Shown piece by piece: positions 1 to 4,704 of a stretch of 5,339 nucleotides of DNA. A program made the translations under genes and the position numbers. Where the stretch lies: the NCBI GenBank assembly GCA_964245015.1, contig CAXTMA010000290.1, positions 1 through 5,339 on the forward strand. Direction: 5' to 3'. Position 1 is the first letter of the stretch, and each line of letters begins with the position of its first letter. Under the pieces are notes generated by a model, which worked only from the letters and a program-made list of their open reading frames with translations, searched no databases and was not told the origin of the DNA. This stretch comes from RH-AL1 sp964245015 (GTDB taxonomy: Bacteria > Pseudomonadota > Alphaproteobacteria > Rhizobiales > Beijerinckiaceae).

Positions 1-674
1 ACCTCCATCTCGTACTCCTTCCAGCCGAGCACGCTTTCCTCGACCAGCACCTCGTTGGTGGGCGAGGCATCGATGCCGCCCTCGATGATCTCGATGTATT
101 CGCTCTTGGTGTAGGCGATGCCGCCGCCGGTGCCGCCCATGGTGAAGGAAGGGCGGATGATCGCCGGCAGGCCGATGTCGTCGATGATCGCCAGCGCCTG
201 GGACAGCGTCTTGATCTGATGCGAGCGCGGCGTGGCGAGGCCGATCTTGGTCATCGCCTCGCGGAATTTCTCCCGGTCCTCGGCCTTGTCGATGGCTTCC
301 GCCGTGGCGCCGATCATCTCGACGCCGTGCTCCTTCAATACGCCCATGCGCTGCAGCGAGAGGGCGCAGTTCAGCGCCGTCTGCCCGCCCATCGTGGGCA
401 GCAGGGCGAAGCCGCCGGGCACGGCGTGGCGCTCGGCCGCGATGATCTTGGCCACGACCTCGGGCGTGATCGGCTCGACGTAGGTGCGATCGGCGAGATC
501 GGGGTCGGTCATGATCGTGGCCGGGTTGGAGTTCACCAGCACGATCCGGTAGCCTTCCGCCTTCAGCGCCTTCAGCGCCTGGGTGCCGGAATAGTCGAAC
601 TCGCACGCCTGCCCGATGATGATCGGGCCAGCCCCGATGATCAGGATGGTGGCGAGATCGGTGCGCTTGGGCAT
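1..674 (-). CDS. carB: carbamoyl-phosphate synthase large chain, N-terminal part (truncated by window edge)
   Basis: This encodes the large subunit of carbamoyl-phosphate synthase, a cytoplasmic enzyme that makes carbamoyl phosphate from bicarbonate, two ATP and ammonia supplied by the CarA glutaminase. The product feeds pyrimidine and arginine synthesis. About 224 residues are visible; family members run to roughly 1,070-1,160, so most of the gene lies left of the window. The start MPKRTDLATILIIGAGPI is the classic CarB N-terminus with its Gly-rich pre-ATP-grasp fold. Also seen are FDYSGTQALKALK (26-38), NSNPATIMTDP (48-58), PTMGGQTALN (93-102), DKAEDREKF (129-137) and the ATP-grasp phosphate-binding loop RPSFTMGGTGGGIAY (174-188), followed by ESVLGWKEYEME (213-224). 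The ATG at 672-674 gives the conserved MPKR start; upstream pairing to 16S rRNA is weak. carA is not in the window, so carB starts its own unit here, divergent from the exported-protein gene. Confidence 0.98.
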   Translation of the reverse strand, partial: MPKRTDLATILIIGAGPIIIGQACEFDYSGTQALKALKAEGYRIVLVNSNPATIMTDPDLADRTYVEPITPEVVAKIIAAERHAVPGGFALLPTMGGQTALNCALSLQRMGVLKEHGVEMIGATAEAIDKAEDREKFREAMTKIGLATPRSHQIKTLSQALAIIDDIGLPAIIRPSFTMGGTGGGIAYTKSEYIEIIEGGIDASPTNEVLVEESVLGWKEYEME

Positions 675-1066
675 TGTGGGGGTCCGAAGTCCTGGCGCGG
701 CGTGCTGACGCGGCGCTGAAGGCCGCGAAACGGCCGGCTGCCGGGCGGATGCCCAGGCTTGTGCGTCTTTCTGACGACAGCATCGCCGCAAGGCAAGCGG
801 ACGACGGCCGCCCAAGCTCCGCAGGCCTTTGCCCCGCCGGCCGCCCGGTCTTTGCCTCCGCGCGGGCAAGCAGGACGCTGCGTGCGAAGATGCGCGGGTG
901 ATAACAAGGGTCTCAACCGTCGTTGCCATAGGCAACACTGCCCGCCGTGCTATAGGAAGCTCAGCCACGACGATGCGTTCGTCCCGGCCCTGCTGCCGGA
1001 CGCGGGCCGGCAGGACGGGACATCCCTGCGCGTGACAACAGGTTCCAAGAACAGGATTTCATTTCG
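675..1066. other. intergenic region between divergent carB and exported-protein gene
   Basis: This stretch of 392 bases separates two divergent starts and should carry both 5' leaders and promoters. Short frames open here in several phases, but their translations are Arg/Pro/Ala-rich and resemble no family I know, so I call no gene. Visible structure: a hairpin GGCCG-CGAAA-CGGCC at 721-735, a small palindrome TTGCC-ATA-GGCAA at 923-935, and an extended -10-like TGCTATAGG at 948-956 facing rightward. I found no convincing sigma-70 promoter for carB. No tRNA, terminator with T-run or riboswitch was recognised. Confidence 0.6.
948..956 (+). promoter_or_regulatory. possible extended -10 promoter element for the exported-protein gene
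   Basis: TGCTATAGG fits the extended -10 form TG-n-TATAAT with two mismatches in the hexamer. There is no good -35 at 17 bases; the nearest TTG hexamer, TTGCCA at 923-928, is 22 bases away and belongs to a small palindrome (TTGCC-ATA-GGCAA, 923-935) that could be an operator. If used, the leader before the ATG at 1067 would be about 105 bases. This is inference from a short motif only. Confidence 0.25.
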
Positions 1067-1573
1067 ATGACACGTCGACCGAGCTTCTCCGGCCTGAGCT
1101 TCTCCGGCGCATCGGCCCTGGCCGCCGCCATCCTGATGGTCGCCTCCGCCACCCCCTCGCTCGCCGAAGGCCCTTTCTCAGCCTACCAGGGCAACTGGTC
1201 GGGCATCGGCGTCGTGTCCGTTTCCAACGGCTCGAAGGAGAAGCTGCGCTGCCGGGCGCACTACGACGTGGGCAGCGGCGGCAGCACCTTGTCGCAGAAC
1301 CTCACCTGCGCGAGCGACAGCTATAAGTTCAACGTCGTGGCGGACGTCCGTTCCGAAGGCGGCGCCATTTCCGGCAACTGGGAAGAAACCTCGCGCAGCG
1401 CCAAGGGCCGCATCAGCGGTTCCATCACGCCAAGCCAGGTTTCGGCCTACGTTCAGGGCGTCGGCTTCACCGCCCGCATCGGCATCGCCGCCCGCGCCGG
1501 CAAGCAATCCATCACCATCAGCCCGACCGGAACGGACATCAGCAACGTGTCCGTGACGCTGTCCAAGAGCTGA
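1067..1573 (+). CDS. small exported protein of unknown function with signal peptide
   Basis: The 168-residue product is not one I can assign a function. It begins with a Sec-type signal peptide: basic start (MTRRP), hydrophobic core at about 15-28 and a cleavage site after SLA (residues 31-33), leaving a mature protein of about 135 residues starting EGPFSAYQGNW. The mature part is rich in Gly, Ser, Thr, Val and Ile, as in a small beta-barrel or beta-sandwich. GNW occurs twice (42-44 and 103-105), suggesting two related halves. Two cysteines, 62 and 81, could form a periplasmic disulfide. No catalytic or metal motif stands out. The ATG at 1067 follows AGGA (1053-1056) by 10 bases and yields the intact signal peptide. 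The gene stands alone, diverging from carB, with a terminator-like hairpin 85 bases downstream. Small exported proteins of this kind, opening with a GPFSAYQGNWSG-like stretch, are to my memory common in Hyphomicrobiales. Confidence 0.85.
   Translation: MTRRPSFSGLSFSGASALAAAILMVASATPSLAEGPFSAYQGNWSGIGVVSVSNGSKEKLRCRAHYDVGSGGSTLSQNLTCASDSYKFNVVADVRSEGGAISGNWEETSRSAKGRISGSITPSQVSAYVQGVGFTARIGIAARAGKQSITISPTGTDISNVSVTLSKS
1081..1110 (+). repeat. 15-base tandem duplication in the signal-peptide coding region
   Basis: The 13-mer GAGCTTCTCCGGC occurs at 1081-1093 and again at 1096-1108, a period of 15 bases. The repeat stays in frame and encodes SFSGL followed by SFSGA just before the hydrophobic core of the signal peptide. 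It looks like a slippage duplication, harmless because five residues are added in the tolerant n-region. Confidence 0.85.
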
Positions 1574-1658
1574 TCCAGGGCTGATCCAAAGGCGAACCGG
1601 GGAACGGCTCGGCGGAGTTCCTCGTCCAGGCGCTCCGCATTCCCGCACGATCGTCAAG

Positions 1659-1683
1659 AAGGCCGGGTCCGTCCCGGCCTTTC
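1659..1683 (+). terminator. stem-loop terminator after the exported-protein gene
   Basis: AAGGCCGGG (1659-1667) pairs perfectly with CCCGGCCTT (1673-1681) around a five-base loop, giving a nine-pair GC-rich stem. The transcript then has only a short T-stretch before cytosines, so termination may be partial or Rho-aided. It separates the exported-protein gene from the small membrane-protein gene, suggesting they are not one operon. Confidence 0.65.
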
Positions 1684-1738
1684 CCCACCGACCGCCCACA
1701 CGGACCGAGCGAAGCGCATCCCTGCCTCCGCGATCCAC

Positions 1739-1744
1739 GAGGAG
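1739..1744 (+). promoter_or_regulatory. ribosome binding site supporting a TTG start
   Basis: GAGGAG lies six bases before the TTG at 1751-1753. This strong Shine-Dalgarno match decides the start: no ATG or GTG occurs at a comparable position in the frame, and starting here gives a short basic N-terminus before the first membrane segment. Confidence 0.75.
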
Positions 1745-1750
1745 TTTCGC

Positions 1751-1957
1751 TTGGCACGTCGGCCCACGAAGTCGCGCGGCTGGTTCTTCCGGACCAAGCA
1801 GCCGCACCACTTCACTTGGCTCATCGCCCTGGTGCTCGCCGCCATCGGGCTGATCGGCCTGCGCGTCCACATCGACTTCGTGTCGAGCCACGTCTTCTGG
1901 TTCGTACTGGCAGCCTACATCGTTCTCGCGCTGGGCACCGTCATCGACGGGCTGTGA
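1751..1957 (+). CDS. small two-pass inner-membrane protein, function unknown
   Basis: This is a 68-residue protein I do not recognise by function. Residues 1-20 are strongly basic (MARRPTKSRGWFFRTKQPHH). Two hydrophobic segments follow, about 22-38 (TWLIALVLAAIGLIGL) and 47-64 (HVFWFVLAAYIVLALGTV), separated by a short loop with an Asp. By the positive-inside rule both ends should face the cytoplasm. Translation begins at a TTG with a strong Shine-Dalgarno (1739-1744). The gene lies between a terminator hairpin and the 3' end of dnaA, to which it converges with 37 bases between stop codons. The coherent membrane topology, good ribosome binding site and ordinary composition argue that it is real despite its size. 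No promoter was identified in 1684-1738. Confidence 0.75.
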   Translation: MARRPTKSRGWFFRTKQPHHFTWLIALVLAAIGLIGLRVHIDFVSSHVFWFVLAAYIVLALGTVIDGL

Positions 1958-1967
1958 GGGCCGGCGT

Positions 1968-1994
1968 CGGGCCGGGCGGGGATCGGCCCGCCGG
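1968..1994. terminator. GC hairpin between convergent stop codons
   Basis: CGGGCCG (1968-1974) pairs with CGGCCCG (1984-1990) around a nine-base loop. An alternative fold pairs CCGGGCGGG (1972-1980) with CCCGCCGG (1987-1994) with one bulged G. The element fills the gap between the small membrane-protein gene and dnaA and could end transcription from both sides. Neither strand has a T-run, so a Rho-independent role is uncertain. Confidence 0.4.
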
Positions 1995-3524
1995 TCAGTC
2001 CAGCAGCATCCGCTTCAACAGCTCCACCTCGTCCGACAGCGTCCTGTCGTTGCCGGCCAGCCCCTCGATCTTGCGCACGGCGTGGAGCACGGTGGTATGA
2101 TCGCGCCCGCCGAACCGCCGCCCGATCTCGGGCAGGCTGCGCAGCGTCAGCACCTTGGAAAGATACATCGCGACCTGGCGCGGGCGCACCACGTTGGCCG
2201 TGCGCCGCGAGGACAGGATGTCGGCGCGGCTGACGTTGTAGTGCGTGGCGACGAGCTTCTGGATGTCCTCGATCTTGACGCGCTTGGGCTCGCGGGTCCG
2301 CACGAGGTCGCGGATCGCCACCTCCGCCGTTTCCACGCAGAGCGCGGTCTGCGTCAGCGAAACGTGCGCCATCAGCCGGTTGATCGCGCCGTCGAGGTCG
2401 CGCCCGTTGGTCTGGATCACCGAGGCGACGTAGGCGATCACAGCCGGCGGCACGTCGAAGCCCGGCACGTTGTGGCGCACGGCCGCGACCCGGCTCTCCA
2501 GCATGCGCACGCGCAACGCCTCGTCGAGCGGCCCGATCTCGACGCACAGGCCGCCCCCCAGGCGAGACCGCACCCGCTCTTCCAACGCTTCGAGATCGGC
2601 CGGCGGCCGGTCGGCGGCGATGATGATCTGCTTGCGGGCATCGATCAGCGCGTTGATGGTGTGGCAGAATTCCTGCTGGATCGACTTGCCCTGAAGGAAC
2701 TGCACGTCGTCGATGATGAGGATGTCGATGCCGCGCATGCGCTCCTTGAAGGCGAGCGACGTTTGCGCCTTCAAGGCGAGAACGAAGCCGTACATGAACT
2801 TCTCGGCGGTGAGGTAGATCACCCGGCGGCGCTGCCCGAGGGCTGTGTGGGCGATGGCCTGCAGCAGGTGGGTCTTGCCCAGCCCCACCGCCGAATGAAG
2901 GAACAGCGGATTGTAGATCAGCGGCTCGTCGGGCGCGGCGGTTGCGATGCGCTGGGCGGCGGCATGGGCGAGCTGGTTGGATCGACCGACGTGGAAGGTT
3001 TCGAAACTCATGCGCCGGTCGAGCGGCGAGCCGGTCAGGTCCCCCTCGCCCGTTTCGCGCGGCGGCTGCCTGGGCGACTCGGCGCCCGACGAGGCGGAAC
3101 CTGCCGGCGCCTCGCCGACCGACGGAAGAAAGCGTGGTGCCGGGGCGGCCGGCGGCTGGCGGCCGAGGACACCCTCGAAGGCCTGCGGGCGGGCGCTGGC
3201 CGGCCGCGACGAGGTGCGCACGCCGATCGCAAGCGCCTGCACGCCGACGATCTCGGCCGACAGGATCGCCAGCATGCGGTCAAGGTAGTGCGATTGGATC
3301 CAGCTCTTCAGGAACTTGGTGGGAACGCTGAGCTGCGCGACGCCGCCGACGACGCCGTCGAGTTCGAGGCGGGCGAACCACGAGGAGAAGACTTCCTCGC
3401 CGAGTTCGGCGCGTAGGCGGCGGGATACGCGGCTCCACGCCTCGTCCGAACGGCCTGGCCGGATGTCTTCGGCGACCGGGGAGCTTTGCGGGGACGCGTG
3501 CACATCGATCTGCAGCTTCGACAT
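1995..3524 (-). CDS. dnaA: chromosomal replication initiator protein DnaA, complete
   Basis: DnaA binds DnaA boxes at the replication origin as an ATP-bound oligomer, melts the DNA and helps load the replicative helicase; it is also a transcription factor. The 509-residue protein has all four domains. Domain I (about 27-100) starts DEAWSRVSRRLRAELG. Domain II (about 104-168) is a Pro/Ala/Ser-rich linker. The AAA+ domain III (about 172-390) has Walker A in SAVGLGKTHLL (211-221), Walker B ILIIDDVQF (268-276), the box VII arginine finger Arg321 in EERVRSRLGGGL (315-326; the E. coli Arg285 position by my alignment) and sensor II GRDLDGAINRL (374-384). Domain IV (about 405-509) carries the DNA-binding signature GRDHTTVLHAVRKIE (473-487). 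The ATG at 3524 has purine-rich AGAGAG just upstream. Odd points: Ser211 replaces the first glycine of Walker A, and GGG replaces the usual GWG after the arginine finger. The gene follows rpsT but lies beyond its terminator. Confidence 0.99.
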   Translation of the reverse strand: MSKLQIDVHASPQSSPVAEDIRPGRSDEAWSRVSRRLRAELGEEVFSSWFARLELDGVVGGVAQLSVPTKFLKSWIQSHYLDRMLAILSAEIVGVQALAIGVRTSSRPASARPQAFEGVLGRQPPAAPAPRFLPSVGEAPAGSASSGAESPRQPPRETGEGDLTGSPLDRRMSFETFHVGRSNQLAHAAAQRIATAAPDEPLIYNPLFLHSAVGLGKTHLLQAIAHTALGQRRRVIYLTAEKFMYGFVLALKAQTSLAFKERMRGIDILIIDDVQFLQGKSIQQEFCHTINALIDARKQIIIAADRPPADLEALEERVRSRLGGGLCVEIGPLDEALRVRMLESRVAAVRHNVPGFDVPPAVIAYVASVIQTNGRDLDGAINRLMAHVSLTQTALCVETAEVAIRDLVRTREPKRVKIEDIQKLVATHYNVSRADILSSRRTANVVRPRQVAMYLSKVLTLRSLPEIGRRFGGRDHTTVLHAVRKIEGLAGNDRTLSDEVELLKRMLLD

Positions 3525-3904
3525 TGATGCTCTCTACGCTTCGTGCACGGGGCCGGCGCGCTCGGTCAAGCGCGACGGCAGGGGATTCGACGGACGTCAA
3601 GAACGGGCGCGGACGGCGATCATGGCAGCGCAAAGTAAACAAGACACCGCCGAGCCGCCGCCCTCGCGCCGGACGCCTCGATCCCCACGGCGATCTCGCA
3701 TGATGATGCCCCACAGAACACTTGCCTCCCCCGACACCCGGCTCTCGCGAGCGTCGGCCGGTCATGTCACCTCAGGGTCGGCCGACGTGCCGAGCGTGTC
3801 CGCCACGGCCGGCTGCGCTTTCATTTCGAAAACGCAGCGCGTCGAGGAGTTTGGCCGGGATCGTCGTGCGGATGGCAAATCGTTAAAAAAGGGTAACAGG
3901 AACG

Positions 3905-3977
3905 TTTGGCGCGGCAAGCGCCCGCGGCGGATCGCAGGTCCGCAAGATGTCGTGGGATGGGTGAGCCCGGCGCCAAA
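3905..3977. repeat. long-range inverted repeat TTTGGCGC / GCGCCAAA
   Basis: TTTGGCGC at 3905-3912 is repeated exactly in reverse orientation as GCGCCAAA at 3970-3977, with 57 bases between. The arms could be paired binding sites or simply chance in a GC-rich sequence. Confidence 0.4.
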
Positions 3978-4050
3978 TCGAGACTTGCCTGAGCTAAGCA
4001 ACTGATTCAACGAGCACCGATGCGGCGTCAATCATCTTGAGTCACAGCCA

Positions 4051-4059
4051 TGTGCAAAA
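4051..4059 (-). promoter_or_regulatory. DnaA-box-like site upstream of dnaA
   Basis: Read on the minus strand the nonamer is TTTTGCACA, which fits the relaxed DnaA box TTWTNCACA at every position and differs from the strict TTATCCACA at two. A second, poorer nonamer TGAGTCACA lies on the plus strand at 4038-4046 (two mismatches to TTATNCACA). The site is about 530 bases upstream of the dnaA start and about 40 bases from an AT-rich island, consistent with autoregulation of dnaA. Confidence 0.4.
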
Positions 4060-4060
4060 C

Positions 4061-4140
4061 GGGAACAACACGCCCGTTCGACCATCGGGATCAAGCGACA
4101 TGGTTAATAAAAACTGCTTATCTATTAAGATCTTGTTCCC
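4061..4140. repeat. inverted repeat GGGAACAA / TTGTTCCC enclosing an AT-rich island
   Basis: GGGAACAA (4061-4068) and TTGTTCCC (4133-4140) are exact inverted copies 64 bases apart. Inside is a nested inverted repeat TTAATA (4104-4109) / TATTAA (4123-4128) in the most AT-rich stretch of the window. The nested arrangement next to the DnaA-box-like site suggests a protein-binding or melting-prone element upstream of dnaA. Confidence 0.45.
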
Positions 4141-4203
4141 ACGCCGTTTTCTTTGACTCGCCTCGAGGGCGGCGTGGTGGCGGCAGCGACGACGCCCGGA
4201 CAC

Positions 4204-4231
4204 AAAAAAAGGCCCGGACAAGCCAGGCCTT
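4204..4231 (-). terminator. Rho-independent terminator of rpsT
   Basis: On the transcribed minus-strand sequence AAGGCCTGG (4231-4223) pairs with CCGGGCCTT (4217-4209) through nine pairs including one G-U, with a five-base loop. The T-tract of seven (4210-4204) overlaps the last two bases of the stem. It begins 28 bases past the rpsT stop codon. This is the clearest intrinsic terminator in the window and uncouples rpsT from dnaA. Confidence 0.9.
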
Positions 4232-4259
4232 GGACAACGCGCGCCGATTCCGGGACGGG

Positions 4260-4529
4260 TCAGTCGGCAGCGAGGGCGCGGACCCTCTTCGACAAGCGCG
4301 ACACCCTGCGCGACGCGGTGTTCTTGTGGACGATCCCCTTCTGGGCGGCCCGCATCAGCAGCGGCGCGGCCACGTCGAGGGCCGCCACCGCAGCCGTCTG
4401 GCTGCCGCTGGCGATCGCCTCCTCGACCTTGCGCAGGAAGGTGCGCATCTGGCTGCGGCGCGATTTGTTGATGGCCGTGCGCCGCTCGATCTTGCGAACG
4501 GCCTTCTTGGCCGACGATGTATTCGCCAT
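4260..4529 (-). CDS. rpsT: 30S ribosomal protein S20
   Basis: S20 is a primary binding protein of 16S rRNA that helps assemble the small ribosomal subunit. The 89-residue product matches the family in length and composition: very basic, all-helical, starting MANTSSAKKAVRKIERRTAI and carrying the conserved NKSRRSQMRTFLRKVEEAI stretch (21-39) and KGIVHKNTASRRVSRLSKRV (64-83). The frame is open for 40 codons further upstream, but the ATG at 4527-4529 gives the universal MANT/MANS start, so the longer reading is rejected. Pairing upstream of the start to 16S rRNA is modest (GGG-containing stretches 5-12 bases away). It has its own promoter (4620-4649), a leader of about 84 bases with a hairpin, and a strong terminator, so it is monocistronic. 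Placement just upstream of dnaA is common in Hyphomicrobiales. Confidence 0.97.
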   Translation of the reverse strand: MANTSSAKKAVRKIERRTAINKSRRSQMRTFLRKVEEAIASGSQTAAVAALDVAAPLLMRAAQKGIVHKNTASRRVSRLSKRVRALAAD

Positions 4530-4591
4530 TGCGACCCGTAACCCTGCGATAGGAGAAAAGCGGCGAGCCGACCACAGCCGAACGCGCCGCG

Positions 4592-4608
4592 CGGCCGTCA
4601 AACGGCCG
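4592..4608 (-). other. hairpin in the rpsT leader
   Basis: CGGCCGT (4592-4598) and ACGGCCG (4602-4608) form a seven-pair stem with a three-base loop. It sits within a few bases of the predicted transcript 5' end (about 4613) and could stabilise the mRNA or take part in translational feedback, as S20 is known to repress its own synthesis in E. coli. A regulatory role here is inference. Confidence 0.4.
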
Positions 4609-4619
4609 TGGCTTGCGCG

Positions 4620-4649
4620 CTTATAAGCCGATGCGTCGGCGACCGTCAA
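4620..4649 (-). promoter_or_regulatory. sigma-70-type promoter of rpsT
   Basis: On the minus strand a -35 hexamer TTGACG (4649-4644) is followed after 18 bases by the -10 hexamer TATAAG (4625-4620), five of six matches to each consensus. Transcription would start near 4613, giving an 84-base leader to the rpsT ATG. The site lies in the glgB-rpsT gap, so rpsT does not depend on glgB transcription. Confidence 0.7.
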
Positions 4650-4655
4650 TCATTC

Positions 4656-4681
4656 CGGGGCACGCGAAGCTTGCGGCCCCG
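4656..4681 (-). terminator. possible terminator hairpin after glgB
   Basis: CGGGGC (4656-4661) pairs with GCCCCG (4676-4681), and inside it CGC (4663-4665) pairs with GCG (4673-4675) past one bulged A, leaving a seven-base loop. The hairpin begins 23 bases beyond the glgB stop codon and ends just before the rpsT -35. No T-run follows on the minus strand, so it may act only as an mRNA 3' stabiliser or weak terminator. Confidence 0.4.
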
Positions 4682-4704
4682 AGAGCGTGTTCAAAGCCCG
4701 CAGA

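Larger units (their letters stand above)
3525..4203 (-). promoter_or_regulatory. dnaA upstream control region (no gene seen)
   Basis: About 680 bases lie between the dnaA start and the rpsT terminator. Short frames here give low-complexity Arg/Ser/Pro translations with no family resemblance, so I call no gene. The dnaA promoter must be inside because rpsT transcription ends upstream, yet I found no clear -35/-10 pair (TTGACG hexamers facing dnaA at 4026-4031 and 3595-3600 lack a matching -10). Visible elements: an AT-rich island at about 4102-4140, a second AT-rich patch at about 3876-3899, one DnaA-box-like site (4051-4059), four GANTC motifs (3584, 4004, 4039, 4155), 8-base inverted repeats 3905/3970 and 4061/4133, and the palindrome GTCGGCCGAC (3777-3786). 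A replication origin here is possible but weakly supported. Confidence 0.7.

Noticed and set aside
219..719. 166-residue plus-strand frame opposite carB
   Set aside because: carB is certain from its motifs, and the plus-strand translation shows no recognisable domain.
1178..1891. 237-residue minus-strand frame opposite both small genes
   Set aside because: It spans two genes with better start and topology evidence and crosses the terminator hairpin; its composition is that of an antisense shadow.
2082..3416. 444-residue open frame on the plus strand opposite dnaA
   Set aside because: It lies wholly antisense to an unmistakable dnaA. GC-rich coding DNA leaves long open antisense frames, and the translation is His/Arg/Gly-rich without any family motif.
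3316..4005. 229-residue plus-strand frame across the dnaA start and upstream region
   Set aside because: Half is antisense to dnaA; the rest is Arg/Ser-rich low-complexity sequence with no ribosome binding site or family similarity that I could see.
3762..4031. 89-residue minus-strand frame in the dnaA upstream region
   Set aside because: No recognisable domain, no clear Shine-Dalgarno and unremarkable composition; it would occupy the putative control region. Left out for lack of support.
3525..4203. Replication origin (oriC) upstream of dnaA
   Set aside because: Only one nonamer fits the relaxed DnaA box and no array of boxes is present. Some alphaproteobacterial origins lie near hemE. Kept as a regulatory region, not called an origin.
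4530..4649. 40-codon upstream extension of rpsT
   Set aside because: It would include the promoter -10 and -35 hexamers and add a tail absent from S20 proteins; the MANT start at 4529 is the conserved one.
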